Source: Cornus controversa
Taxonomy: Eukaryota; Streptophyta; Magnoliopsida; Cornales; Cornaceae
Length of the DNA: 64,000 nt
Reading direction: 5' to 3'
Assembly (NCBI GenBank): GCA_026545225.1
Contig: CM048852.1
Span: 53,327,146-53,391,145 of the forward strand
A program made the translations under genes and the position numbers. Positions 36,533 through 47,630 of the stretch are shown one piece after another (within the stretch, counting starts at the first letter, position 1; the number at the start of each line of letters is the position of its first letter). The notes beneath the pieces were generated by a model. The model made no database searches. It was not told the origin of the DNA and saw only the letters and a list, made by a program, of their open reading frames with translations.

Positions 36533-37220
36533 TATATAGATAATAAAAGAAAATATAATAGCCCTGTTCAAGTTTAATTAATCGGCTCCCACTAGTATCT
36601 GTGTGTCAAAGTTGCTAAATTCAATGAACTCATTTTTTAATTTTCAAATCAATTTTCACTCCAACAAACAGTTTTCGGTCTTACCGTCGCTCCAACGAAT
36701 TCACTCTTTTACAGTTTCTTTGTATGTGTTTCGTAGCCACTGTTGGTAACATCATCAGATTGCTTTCACGAGCCATAACATCTGTGTGTCAAAACCGCTG
36801 ATTTCAATAAGTTCTTTTTCTGATTTTTAAATCAGTTTTCACTTCAACAAGTCGCTTTAGGTCTTTCCGGCTCTTTTGTAGCTTCTTTGTATGTGTTTGC
36901 AGCCACAGTTGGTTCATTACTAGATTGTTTTCGCGAACCGCATTGAATATTTTGTCTCCAAACTCAAAGTGTCTTCATATGACTCACCTTGAATTTGCGG
37001 GGGGCGGTTAGATTATATATTTTCAGTTATAGATTATATATCTTTTCTTAATAGGGTTCTTACATTTTCTCTAAATCATATAAGATTATGATTTATTATT
37101 TCTTAAGTTTATTTAACTTTTAAAATTATGTATTTATAAATAGACTTTTATATACTATTTATAATATTAATTAATATATCAATTTAATTAAAAACAATTA
37201 TGTTTCTTTTATTTCTGACA
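36166..37220. mobile_element. TRIM-like LTR element, 1055 bp, fossil
   Basis: Two direct repeats of 215 bp (36166-36380 and 37006-37220) bound an interior of only about 625 bp. The first ends in CA and is followed at once by TGGTATCAAAGCC, close to the initiator-Met tRNA primer site used by Copia and TRIM elements. A G-rich purine tract (GCGGGGGGCG) precedes the second repeat. The interior has no protein-coding region and consists partly of a diverged tandem duplication of about 190 bp. Terminal repeats differ at a fair fraction of positions, so the insertion is old. No exact target duplication remains. Confidence 0.75.
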
Positions 37221-38117
37221 TATAGTATATCATTTATGTGCATATATGTCCAGGCTATTATATCAGAAAGTAAAATAAATATATAAATAGGTAAACAAAA
37301 CTAGAGTGAAGTGACTAGTCAAGAAGAGTTTACAGGTTGGTTCTAGGGTGCTCAAGGAGAGATCTCAAGATTAACCATTTAAGAATTCAATGTGTTGCCA
37401 TAGGGTGGGGTAATAGGTTTGTTTTTGTTTAACAGAAGCTATGAAATGTACTAACCATCTCACAACATCTGCTTTCAATTTCTAGGGTAAGAAATTAATA
37501 TGGCAGGTGACTAGGTGATCGAGCCTTATCGTGAGATTCTATATATATATATATATATATATCCCACTTATTAAACAAGAGCAACTGTGAAAGCATGTAA
37601 AAGATAGAGATGAAGAGAGTAGCTGCACAAACCTATGTCTTGGATGTATAGTGGGAACTCAAATTAATGAGTTTCTTGAATGAATTGAAGGATTCAACTC
37701 CTCTTTTGGATACTTTTTCTTTAAAATATGTTATTCACACTCTTAAAGACATCGAGGCATGTAATAAAAACAGATAATGGGTTTAGTTGAGTCTGAGTGT
37801 GACAGAAGCACTCAGCTTCAATTCCCCCCCCCCCCCCCCCCCCCCCTTTGTTTTTTTTTAGTACTGCGTCATCATCTCATTCTTATGGAGAGAGTAACGA
37901 GATTAAAATTGTACAGAAATTTATTTGGTTGTTAATTTTTAAAAATTATTTTTAAAAAAAATATATAATTTAGTAATAATTTTATATTTTTAAAATTTTT
38001 GATAATTATTTTCTGAGTAACAAATGAAGTACACCATTTGTTTTATGTTCATTTACTAATAAATTGGACAGCATTTTCACAACTAAAGTACAAACATAGT
38101 TACAAAAGTTTGTGCAC
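37221..38117. other. Intergenic with a poly-C run
   Basis: No gene was recognised. The stretch contains a TA microsatellite at 37542-37562 and a 23-base poly-C run at 37824-37846. Confidence 0.5.
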
Positions 38118-38770
38118 ATACCTTTTTTTTTTTTTTTTTTTTTCGGAAGGCAAATGGGAAAAAAGAGAGGTAGATAAGGGAAACCCAACACAACTCAAAA
38201 CTAAGTACCTTTAGGCCCAAAAGGGCACTAACTAGTTTAAGTTGGATGGATCTTAAATACCACAATACAACTCCACATCTGTTCGATATGAGAACTTGAC
38301 ACTCAAATGTGTTTTTTTTTTTTTTGGAAGGCAAATGGGGAAAAAGGGAGGTAGATAAGGAAATCCAACACAACTTAAAACTAGGTACTTTTAGGTCCAA
38401 AAGGACACTAACTAGTTTGAGTTGGATGGACCTTAAATACCACAACACAACTCCACATCTGTTCGATTTGGGAACTTGACACTTAAATTTGTTTTTCTTT
38501 TTTTCGAAAGGCAAATGGGGAAAGAAAGAGGTAGATAAGGGAAACCCAACACAACTCAAAACTAGGTACCTTTAGGTCCAAAATGACTCTAACTAGTTTG
38601 AGTTGGATGGACCTTAAATATCACAACACAACTCCACATCTGTTCGATGTGGGAACTTGACACTCAAAGGTGTTTTTTTTTTTTTCGAAAGGCAAATGGG
38701 GAAAGGGGGAGGTAGATAAGGGAAACCCAACACAACTCAAAATTAGGTACCTTTAGGCCCAAAAGGACAC
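38118..38770. repeat. 181-bp tandem repeat, about 3.6 copies
   Basis: Each unit opens with a poly-T run and (G)GAAGGCAAATGGGG, continues with CCCAACACAACTCAAAACTA, and ends with CACATCTGTTCGATGTGGGA. The GCAAATGGG landmarks fall at about 38151, 38332, 38512 and 38693, a period of 180-181. The last copy is cut short. The repeated minus-strand open frame here is a by-product. Confidence 0.9.
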
Positions 38771-39299
38771 ATACTTCTTAACTCTCATGAAATTGACTTT
38801 CATAACCATGTTTTTTTTATTTTATTTTATCAAACACGTTTTTGTACTATTTTTAGATTTTAGTTCTCATAGTAAACTAACCCGGTATTAGGACTTATAT
38901 GAAAACTGAATTTTGAAAAGTTAAATGCTTGACTTGACATATTTTATGAAAAGGTAAATTACTCTTATCTTTCACAAGATTTTAATTTTTTACTCTTAGA
39001 TTAATTTTTTTGAAAATTTACTATAAGCTTTCTTCTTAACACCATTAATAGATACTGGAAAGTTATAATTTTACCCTCATAATAGACATCAAAATTGCTG
39101 ACATTTTGTTGGCATAATGAAAATAAGATGAATTTATAATTGTACCCATTCAATCCTTTTTAATGACATATTTGCAATATATAATAAATTATATAATTGA
39201 ATATTTTATATGTTTTGAAAATAAAAATATATGTCTTTACCGTATTAAATAAAAATTTAAAAAATTAAATAATATGTATTAAATACTTATTACTATGTC
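38771..39299. other. AT-rich stretch, nothing recognised
   Basis: No gene or element ends were recognised in these bases between the tandem repeat and the LTR element. Confidence 0.4.
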
Positions 39300-39645
39300 T
39301 GATGGGGTGTTTGACTCATAATATGAAACGTGTAACGTGGGATGATAGTGCTAAGGTGACATGGATAAAAATGATGTTTGACCAAGACTGGTTATCTTTG
39401 AGTGGGAGAGAGAAACTAAAAAGACAGAGTTTTACTAGGATACGCCCTCACTTGGTCACTATAAATAAAGGACGATTCATATACCAAGGTACGTAATTAA
39501 TACCCTCTGAGTTCTTTTATAGCTTCTAAAACCTTCCGATTTCTGACTTGATCGTTGAAGCGCCGGTACCCTTTCGATTACTCTTCTCTTGTCCTTTTTT
39601 ACAGGTTGGTGTTTGACTAATTCGGGGTGAATTTTTACATCATCA
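39300..39645 (+). repeat. 5' LTR
   Basis: Direct repeat of the 42699-43060 copy. It contains a CTATAAATAAAGG TATA-like box at about 39458-39470, and starts TG and ends CA. Confidence 0.88.
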
Positions 39646-39646
39646 G

Positions 39647-41332
39647 TTGGCGTCGTCAGTGGGAACAATCACAAACTTGATTGTTCTACACGAATCATAT
39701 ACGAAGCATAATGCACCTACGATTTGGGTTAGAGACTACCATTGTACAGGACCCTCTTGTGCAAGGCCTTCCTGCCAGCCACAATCCTCCAACTCAGGAC
39801 CTTCCTGCCGGTCACAATCCTCTAGCCGCATATGCCAGCTGCAAGACAAGGAGACATGCAACCTCCTGGACAGATGGACTTCCCTGGGGCACTCCCTAAA
39901 ATTTCAAACGACCAGGGACGGATCGCAACGTTGAAATGCCAGGTCCGAAACTTGAATCAAAGTCTGGCCCAGATACTCCAACAAAATGCGGCAATTTTGC
40001 AGCGCCTCCCTCCTGTGGCGCCAGTACCATTGCCTTCGCCGAGTTACTTTAGGCCTGTTGATCCAGAAGGGGATGATGTTGGGCAAGACAATGAAGTCCC
40101 AACGGACGATGCAGCTTAGAGTCAAGTAAGAGGTGGGACGAACCCCAATCACCTAGTCCCACTTGAAAAAAACTAACCCCATAAAGACTCAAAACACCCA
40201 GGGGAGACTACCTATTATGACATGGAGATGCAGGACCTTAGAGCTAGGGTAGAAAGCATGGCCCACACCATAAGGGGAAAGGGCCCTGCTACAGTAGAGG
40301 AGCTGGTCCAGCAAATCAACCTCCCTTTCTCTGCAGGGATAATGAACTGTCCTTTGCCCAACAAGTTCAAGATGCCCATCCTTGAAAGCTTTGATAGGAC
40401 CAAGGACCCGTTAGATCATCTGGAAACCTACAAGGATCTGATGCACCTCGAAGTAATACTGGATAAAATCCTATGTAAAGCATTTTTTACTACATTGAAG
40501 GGTTCTTCCCGGTCATGGTTTAACAACCTGAAGCGGCATCTGTACGTTCATTCAAATAACTGAGCCAATTGTTCGTAAGAAATTTTATTGCTGTCGAAGA
40601 CACAGAAAGCCTGCCATCTATCTCCTGAACGTAAGACGGATTAAGGGAGAGTCATTGGAATACTACATTAATCGGTTTAACAAGGAGATGTTGCAGGTCG
40701 ATGCTCTGGACGACAAGGTGACAGTTACCATATTCATGGGGGGTCTATTGCCTTTAAAGTTCTTGTACTCAATTTCTAAGCACCCTCTAGAAAATATGTC
40801 CGAGCTACTCGTGAAGGTTCAAAAGTACATGAACGCAGAGGAGGCTTTTGATGCGAGAAAGACAGACAGGAAAAGGGAGGGACATTCCAGTGAGGATGAT
40901 AGAGACCCCAAATATGGCAGAATATCACGGGAGTAAACCTATAAAGTGTCACGTTATGATAAGGGATTTAACACATTTACCCCCTTAAACACGTCAATGA
41001 GTCAAATCCTCCTTTATATCCAAGATGACCCAACTGTTGCATGGCCCCCAAAACTAAGAATTGACCCATCCAAGAGGTCTTGCGACAAGTATTGTAGGTT
41101 TCATCGCGACCATGGCCACGATACAGATGAATGCATAGACTTGAAAATGCAGATTGAAAGCCTGATTCATATGGGCCAACTACAAAGATACGTGGCCAGA
41201 GATGAGAAGAGAACACGGAACCGCCCATGGGATGGGGATGGTAAAGATGACAGCACTCAAAAAAATTATTTATTGGGAGAAATTAGAGTAATTTTTATTG
41301 GACTTGGAGGAGACAGGGGGCATATTGACTAG
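39647..41332 (+). pseudogene. Gag-like remnant of the LTR element
   Basis: The reading direction agrees with the LTRs. Fragments resemble plant Gypsy gag, with motifs such as TKDPLDHLETYK and GSSRSWFNNL, and a Cys/His-containing stretch near the end reminiscent of a degenerate knuckle or linker. It is broken in several places. Confidence 0.75.
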
Positions 41333-41574
41333 AGACATTAAAAGGGAGACAGTTGGCTCATCCTTGGGATGTTGAGCATCTGAGGATGTACCACCAGTAA
41401 GATTTTCTTTTAAAAGTTACATTTACTTTAATAATTCTAGAAACTCAATTTAATATCGAGCCTTAGGACGATAACTCTGAGGTTTTTGCTCAAATAATTC
41501 TCTACTTGTTGTTAGAAATTCAATAACAATCATTTTTATTTCAGAATATGTTGTTATAACTAAAACAAAAAATA

Positions 41575-42260
41575 AAATAGCCTTATGAGGGCACAATCCT
41601 ACGCACGTCTAGCCCTACGGGAACACAGCCCTTACGGGAGCACAGCCCTACGGGAGCACAGTCCTACGGGGACACAGCCCTACGGGAATACACCTCCAAG
41701 GAAAGCCTTTAATAAAAAAGGCAAGATGGATGAATTTCGAGAACATTGTTAAAATAGCCCTTCGGAGGCACAGCCCTACGGGGATACACCTCCAAGGAAG
41801 GCCTTTAATGAGAAAGGCATGATGTATGAATTTTGAGAACATTGTTAAAATAGTCCTACAGAGGCACAGCCCTACGGGGACACAACCCTACGGGGAATAC
41901 ACCTCGAATGAGGGCCTTTAATGAAAAAGACAGAAATTTCTAGAACATTGTTAAAAGGGTAATGCTACTCAGGCAGAATTTGTACGCAGAATTCGTAGGC
42001 AGAATGTTTTACATCCATTGGATGCATGTGGTGAGTGTATGTGGTGGGGCCTACTACATGCATCCAATGGATATAAAATATTCTGCCTATGAATTCTGCC
42101 TACAAATTCTGTCTGAATAGCATTATCCTTGTTAAAATAGCCTTACGGAGGCACAACCCTACGCACGGCTAGCCCTACGGGGACACGGCTCTACAGGGAC
42201 AGAACTTTTCAAAGGGACTTTAATAAAAAAATAGGGATAATTAATCCCAAGAACATTGTC
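41575..42260. repeat. Tandem-repeat block inside the LTR element
   Basis: Units of roughly 90-110 bp share CACAGCCCTACGGGGACACA, an ACACCTCCAAGGAAGGCCTTT stretch and GAACATTGTTAAAATAGCC. Within each unit a smaller module of about 15-16 bp around CACAGCCCTACGGGA is itself repeated. The 172-bp MITE copy 2 sits in one of the units. The block fills much of the space between the gag region and the 3' LTR. Confidence 0.8.
41957..42128. mobile_element. 172-bp Mutator-like foldback MITE, copy 2
   Basis: Same ends, same internal hairpin and same length as 33940-34111. It is flanked by the exact 9-bp duplication TTGTTAAAA (41948-41956 and 42129-42137), which belongs to the host repeat unit. It therefore arrived after the LTR element's repeat block existed. 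Confidence 0.9.
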
Positions 42261-42698
42261 CTGCCAAGGTTGTCGTATGGCTTATCAAGAGCTTGCTATA
42301 AAGCTTATTAGTTAAAGTTTATTAACCAAATGAGTCATTGACAAAATGGTTAGGGTGAGATCATTAGAGCTTATTAGCTAAAGTTCGATTCTTCAAAACA
42401 ACAATCATTTTTTAAATATATAAAGAAATTGGTTTCTTATATACCGACCAAAAGCAGAGTCCAAGAAGAAATCGCATCTTGAGCACGATCAAAACTGCAC
42501 CTAGCTTAGCCCACTCACCCGGCCCAGGTTGGGCCTACCGGGCCCACCGCTCCCAGCCCAGGCCGGGCACTGCCTGGCGGGGCACCCCAACCCTAAGCCG
42601 GGCCCGCACGAAAAAAAGAAGAAGAGAAAAGCCAGGTTGTTTGTTCAAATATTGGTTGTGACACTAAATGTTTATGAAGGTCATGAACAGGGGGCATT

Positions 42699-43060
42699 TG
42701 ATGGGGTGTTTGACTCCTAATATGAAATGTGTAACGTGGGATGATAGTGCTAAGGTGACATGGATAAAAAAGATGCTTGACCAAGATTGGTTATCTCCGA
42801 GTGGGAGAGGGAAATTGAAGAGACAGTTTTATTAGGATACGCCCTCACTTGGTCACTATAAATAAAGGATGGTTCATATACCGAGGCATGCAATTAATAC
42901 CTTCTGAGTTCCTTTATAGCTTTTAAAGCCTTTCAATTTTTGACTTGATCGTCGGAGCGTAGTAGACCGGCACCGCGCCGGTGCCCTTTCAGTTACTCTT
43001 CTTTTGTCCTTTTTTACAGGTTGGTGTTTGACCAGTTCGGGGTGGATTTTTGCATCATCA
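42699..43060 (+). repeat. 3' LTR
   Basis: Direct repeat of 39300-39645, 16 bases longer mainly because of one GC-rich insertion. It is preceded by the purine tract at about 42687-42698. Confidence 0.88.
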
Positions 43061-44198
43061 ATGACTAATATAGTATATACACATTACAACCTCCCATACT
43101 CTCTTCTCTCCACCGTCATCTCGCTCTCTTCACCACCATGACCACCACTGTATGACACCATCACCTCTTTATCTCTCTCTCATCCTGTGTGTAACCAACT
43201 GAGTTTAATCATCCTACATACCACCGATGCACCTCCATCCCACCCATGGTCCTAGCCGCCACCGCCAATGAGTAAAATTTTTGAATTTACATTCCACGTC
43301 TTTATTCTCAATTTTATCACATTCCTCTCTTCAGTAATTCTCTTAGATATTATCATGATTTTTCTCTATTTTATCTAACATAAAATGGGTCTTCATCTAT
43401 TCATATAGAAGAATTCTTGATGTTAAAATCAAAGATCCAGGGAATAGGATAGAAATTAATATATGCTCCTAAAGAACTTGAGAAACTAATTGTTTCAAAA
43501 TTCAAAATCCTAGATTAGCTATAACATACTGGTTTCATTTTTCATGGATCATCCAGGTGGTCTATCTATATCCCTTTGGCTCATTTTGGGTTTCTCTCAC
43601 AATCAAAAAATTGGGCTAATTATTTCGATCATGCTATGGAAGGTGGGATTTAGAGTTTGCAAAACTTTTGGTATTAAAGTGGAGTGGTGGATTGGTTTGT
43701 ATATGGTGGCGGAGGGTAGTTTTGCAAATGGTGGTGGCTGATGTGGGTTTGGAAGGTGGTGGTAAAAATATACCCACATGTGAAAAATTAATGGGTAGTT
43801 GTTACTTGTGATGGAGCTTTGAGATGTGGTAGTGGTGGCAGCACCAACGGAGATCGGTTATAATGGAGGTCTGAGATGTACGTGGTTATGATGGTGGTGG
43901 AATGGAAATTGGCTGGGACAGAGTTGAGAGAGGAAGGATGAGAACTTCCAGTGGGGTAGTTTTGTCTATATTAAGATAGACTTATCATGATCAGTCATTG
44001 CAAATATGTACAAGGTTAGTTTTGTCATTTTAGCGTATTTAAAGACAATTTTGACATTGAAGTAAATAATTCTCACGGTTTTGATTGACATTTAATGGCT
44101 AGCAGCTATTTGTTATTTTTCAAAAGATGTATGCTAGCGACAGTAACATTTGCAACTCTTGCTAGTCAATCGCAATCTCATTGGCTACTGTGGAATAG
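43061..44198. other. Intergenic, C/T-rich then G-rich, nothing recognised
   Basis: 43080-43270 is rich in CTCTC and CACCAC. 43670-43940 is rich in GGTGG and GATGG on the same strand. The mirrored composition suggests the two ends of an old transposon, but I could not find ends or a target duplication. The open frame at 43544-43741 has no known domain. Confidence 0.35.
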
Positions 44199-45016
44199 CA
44201 TTAAATGTTTTAATCAGTCTTAAATATTAAACCTAAAAAATAACATCTTCTCTCTCCTCTCTTTATAGTAAAATTCTACCACAAAAACAAATACATTATT
44301 TTTTTCAAAAAATTACAATAATAGAATTGAACATTTAAGTTTTAGTTTTTTCTAAAAAAAAAATATCCTTATATTTTTTTAATATTACACCAACTGCTGT
44401 TACAAATTATACCATACTCATGTATGCATATTATATTATAACAAAAATAATAATTGTATACATATCTTAAGCGTATACATAAGTATGGTGTGGTATAGTA
44501 ATACAATTAAGTATGGAATGATGTAGTAATACAAAAATAATTGTATTATATTATTTTTGTTATTTTTTTGTTGTAATATAATATATATTAGATATGTGTA
44601 ATTGGAACAAAATTAGTTTGTTTCTAATCAACTTGATTATGGTATGACGTAGTAATACAAAAATAATTGTATTATATTATTTTTGTTATTTTTTTGTTGT
44701 AATATAATATATATTTGATATGTGTAATTGGAACAAAATTCATTTGTTTCTAATCAACTTAATGTAGTAAAATTTTATTTTTGTTATAATATAATATGAA
44801 TACATGAGTGTGGTGTAATTTATAATGTCATAGTATAATATTAAAAAATATAAGGGTATATTTTTTTTATTGAGAAAGTTATAACTTAAGTGTTCAATGA
44901 TCGATATTATTGTTATTTTTTAAGAAAAGAATGTATTAGTTTTATGAGAGAATTTTACAGAGGAAGAGACCCAATTTTTTAGGTGTAATATTTAAGGTTG
45001 ATTAAAATATTTAATG
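44199..45016. mobile_element. Foldback element with about 240-bp arms, 818 bp
   Basis: CATTAAATGTTTTAATCAG at the left end pairs with the right end reading ATTAAAATATTTAATG. Pairing continues inwards through TTTATAGTAAAATTCT, the ATACATTATTT region and TTATATTATAACAAAAATA on the left arm. Between the arms a 125-130 bp unit is duplicated in tandem (about 44508-44638 and 44639-44763). No transposase was seen and the target duplication is unclear. Confidence 0.75.
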
Positions 45017-47630
45017 TTATGAGCTAGATCAAGAGATAAAGGGTCATATCGTCTCACTAAAAGGTTGAAATGATCCTACCCATTTATCAGTCCAAACTCA
45101 AAAAGAAATTACAATTCTTGAGAGTGAAGATAACTGCAAATAAAAAAATTAGATAAATTTGTGGGTAATATGACCAAACTTTAGGAGAGGTGATACTAAT
45201 TTACCTTTTATGAAACATATTATTATAAACTTGCTACTTAGTACTAGTACTATAATTGAATAAAAAATAATGATATTGTCTCTTTTTTTGTGAGTGAGGT
45301 AGTGTATCTCATCACATGATGTCATGTGTGGAGTCCATCGCCCCCACTAATATAAAACTATTTTCGAACTAAGATTCTATTCGATAGAAATTTTTCTTAA
45401 CTTATAAATACAAATACTCTCCAAACTTTTAAATTTAAAAAATTAAAAGTCATTTTTCAAAAATCAGACCTAAGTCTAGCCTCAATGTCATTACTCTTGA
45501 ACCAAGCATGACCATTAAACCAGCTAAAGAATCATTGTCAAAAACTAGCCGACAAAATGGAGCGAGCTCATTGCAAAGTACTTGGGGGCCAATTCCTTCT
45601 CGTAAGAGTTTAGTTCACTACCCAACGTGGAAACTGAAACATGTACTTTTTGAAGCCTACTTGTACAGCAATTACGAGGGCACCAGTTAAAGACCTCTCT
45701 CTCTCTCTGCCCACAATCAGCAAACCTTACACTGCACATAACAGAACATATGCACACACACCGATATATATATATATATATATGTTACATTGTTACTCTA
45801 TTTAACATAGAGCCCAACAATTATTGAAGAGAGAAGAGGAAGACAAAGTCAAATTGGCCTTGTATTGATTCATCAGATCAGATGGTTAAAAACAGACCAG
45901 TAAAGTGAGAGATACGGACGGCTTTTAAAAGGCTGTTATTGTAATCTCACACAGAGCTTTTCTTCCATTGCTGCTGCCCGTGAACACAATACAAATATAC
46001 GGATCACCACTTTTTAATCCCATGCAGCCAAGCAGGTGTACTTCTCTATATAGCAAAGCCGAGAATTGCGGGAATCACTTTTCTTCTTTATTTTACTTGT
46101 AAAAATTCAACCATATTTATATATATAAGAGAAGATAGAACGCATTAATATTCCTTTTCACATACATGAATAATACTTATTTTTTAAATTTTGGTAGTTT
46201 CTGTATAACGAGAGAGATTCATAATCACTCTAATTCTTGTTTTTTTTTTTTTTTCTACTAGTCAAGTGAACCTAACCCAAAAATTCTTACTTAGAATAAT
46301 GACCTTTTTCTTAATTTTACTTCTTTCTTGCGAAAGGTATATAAGGTTGTGGTGAACTTCTGCTGTTCTAGGTCAAAGATTTTCACGAAGGTTTTTTTTC
46401 TCTATTGGCCAATACTTGAATGCAACTTAGTTTTTTTCTCTATTGAACAATATTTAAATGCAACTTAGATAAGAGTATGTCTACAATGCACTTGGTGTAC
46501 TGTTTGAATTTTAACCATACGTGTACAACACATGTGATGAAACTCACTGTACGTGTCAAATGACTCAAATTCATCCGGTTCATCCTATATCTTCTCCCTA
46601 GATATACACTGCAAGATTTGATTGGTAAATCTACGGGACTCTTTACCTTAGGCATGTAATACTGTGACAAAGAAGAATGTCAAAAGAGCTAATATCCCTC
46701 CGAAACATTTTCTTTTTTTTTTTTAAAAAAAAAAGGAAAATCTCATGGCTACCATTTAAGATGGTGTTTTAAGTAATTACTTCTCTAGCAATTCTAAAAA
46801 ATTTCCACTAAAGTCTGTTCATATCAGACAAGACCACTTTTTTTATGGCTCTTGGTAACAATTTAGATTGAAATTTTACGGACATGATTTTTATTTTTTT
46901 GTAATAAATACCAATATTCATATGAAGATTAGGTCTGATCAACACGACCTTAAAACTCAACAAAGTACCCTTCTGCTCTATCTAATGCCAAAAACCTCAG
47001 TGGAACCATATTCTATAAATTTTGGCCTTAATAAAAAATGAAATAGGTTGACTTGAAAATAGTTTCAAGGACAAAATGGTGATAAGAAAATGAAAACCAT
47101 AAATGATCCATTGAAACAAGGACAATGGTTCTACATAAATGATCACAAGGTTACTAGGGAGAAATTGATGATAAATGATATCTATGGGTATTAAATGCAC
47201 AAAGACCCTATGGAAATGGCGTATTTCATATAATTTTTAGGAAGCTTTCCCACGCAAACGAGCTTGCCAGCGAATAATTTTTGTCCCGGGAAATATGAGT
47301 TTTCAGTGGGGACCAAAAAGAACCATGCCTGTATGAGGTCTCCTTAATATATGCACGAGAACAGAGAGAGCACCATAATAACACAAGAACCAGGCAAAAG
47401 ATGTATCCTTCTGATCGAAAAGAACAATTTTTCATGCCACCAGGGCAAAAACCTAGTTTCAGCAAGCTTTCGGTACAATAGGAGATGATTCAATCTAGTT
47501 CTTGCATGATACATGCACTTGAACATTTGAATTCAATTATAACCCTAGTTGGCTTCATTTACTTGTCCACTTTGTTCCTATAAAAAGGAGAAAATTTTGG
47601 ATTATAGTTCTATTGTACCTGCTAGTGGTT
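45017..47630. other. Intergenic and 3' flank of the AP2-type gene
   Basis: No gene was recognised. A two-copy repeat of about 55 bases (CTCTATTG...TGCAACTTAG) lies at 46393-46470. TA and poly-T/poly-A runs occur at 45764-45783, 46238-46256 and 46709-46735. Short open frames on both strands lack family features. Confidence 0.45.

Larger units (their letters stand above)
39300..43060 (+). mobile_element. Gag-only Gypsy-type LTR retrotransposon, fossil
   Basis: The LTRs lie at 39300-39645 (346 bp) and 42699-43060 (362 bp). Both start TGATGGGGTG and end ATCATCA. The flanks ATGTC and ATGAC look like a 5-bp target duplication with one difference. A primer site beginning TGGCG lies two bases after the first LTR, and a purine tract ACAGGGGGCATT precedes the second. 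Only a gag-like region is present; no protease, reverse transcriptase or integrase was seen, so the element needed helper functions. The gag region is broken in several places. The LTRs differ at about one position in ten plus a few indels, which suggests an age of a few million years at usual plant rates. Confidence 0.85.

Noticed and set aside
38083-38559. 158-aa repeated open frame on the minus strand
   Set aside because: It is the translation of the 181-bp tandem repeat, with Lys and Phe runs from the poly-T tracts.
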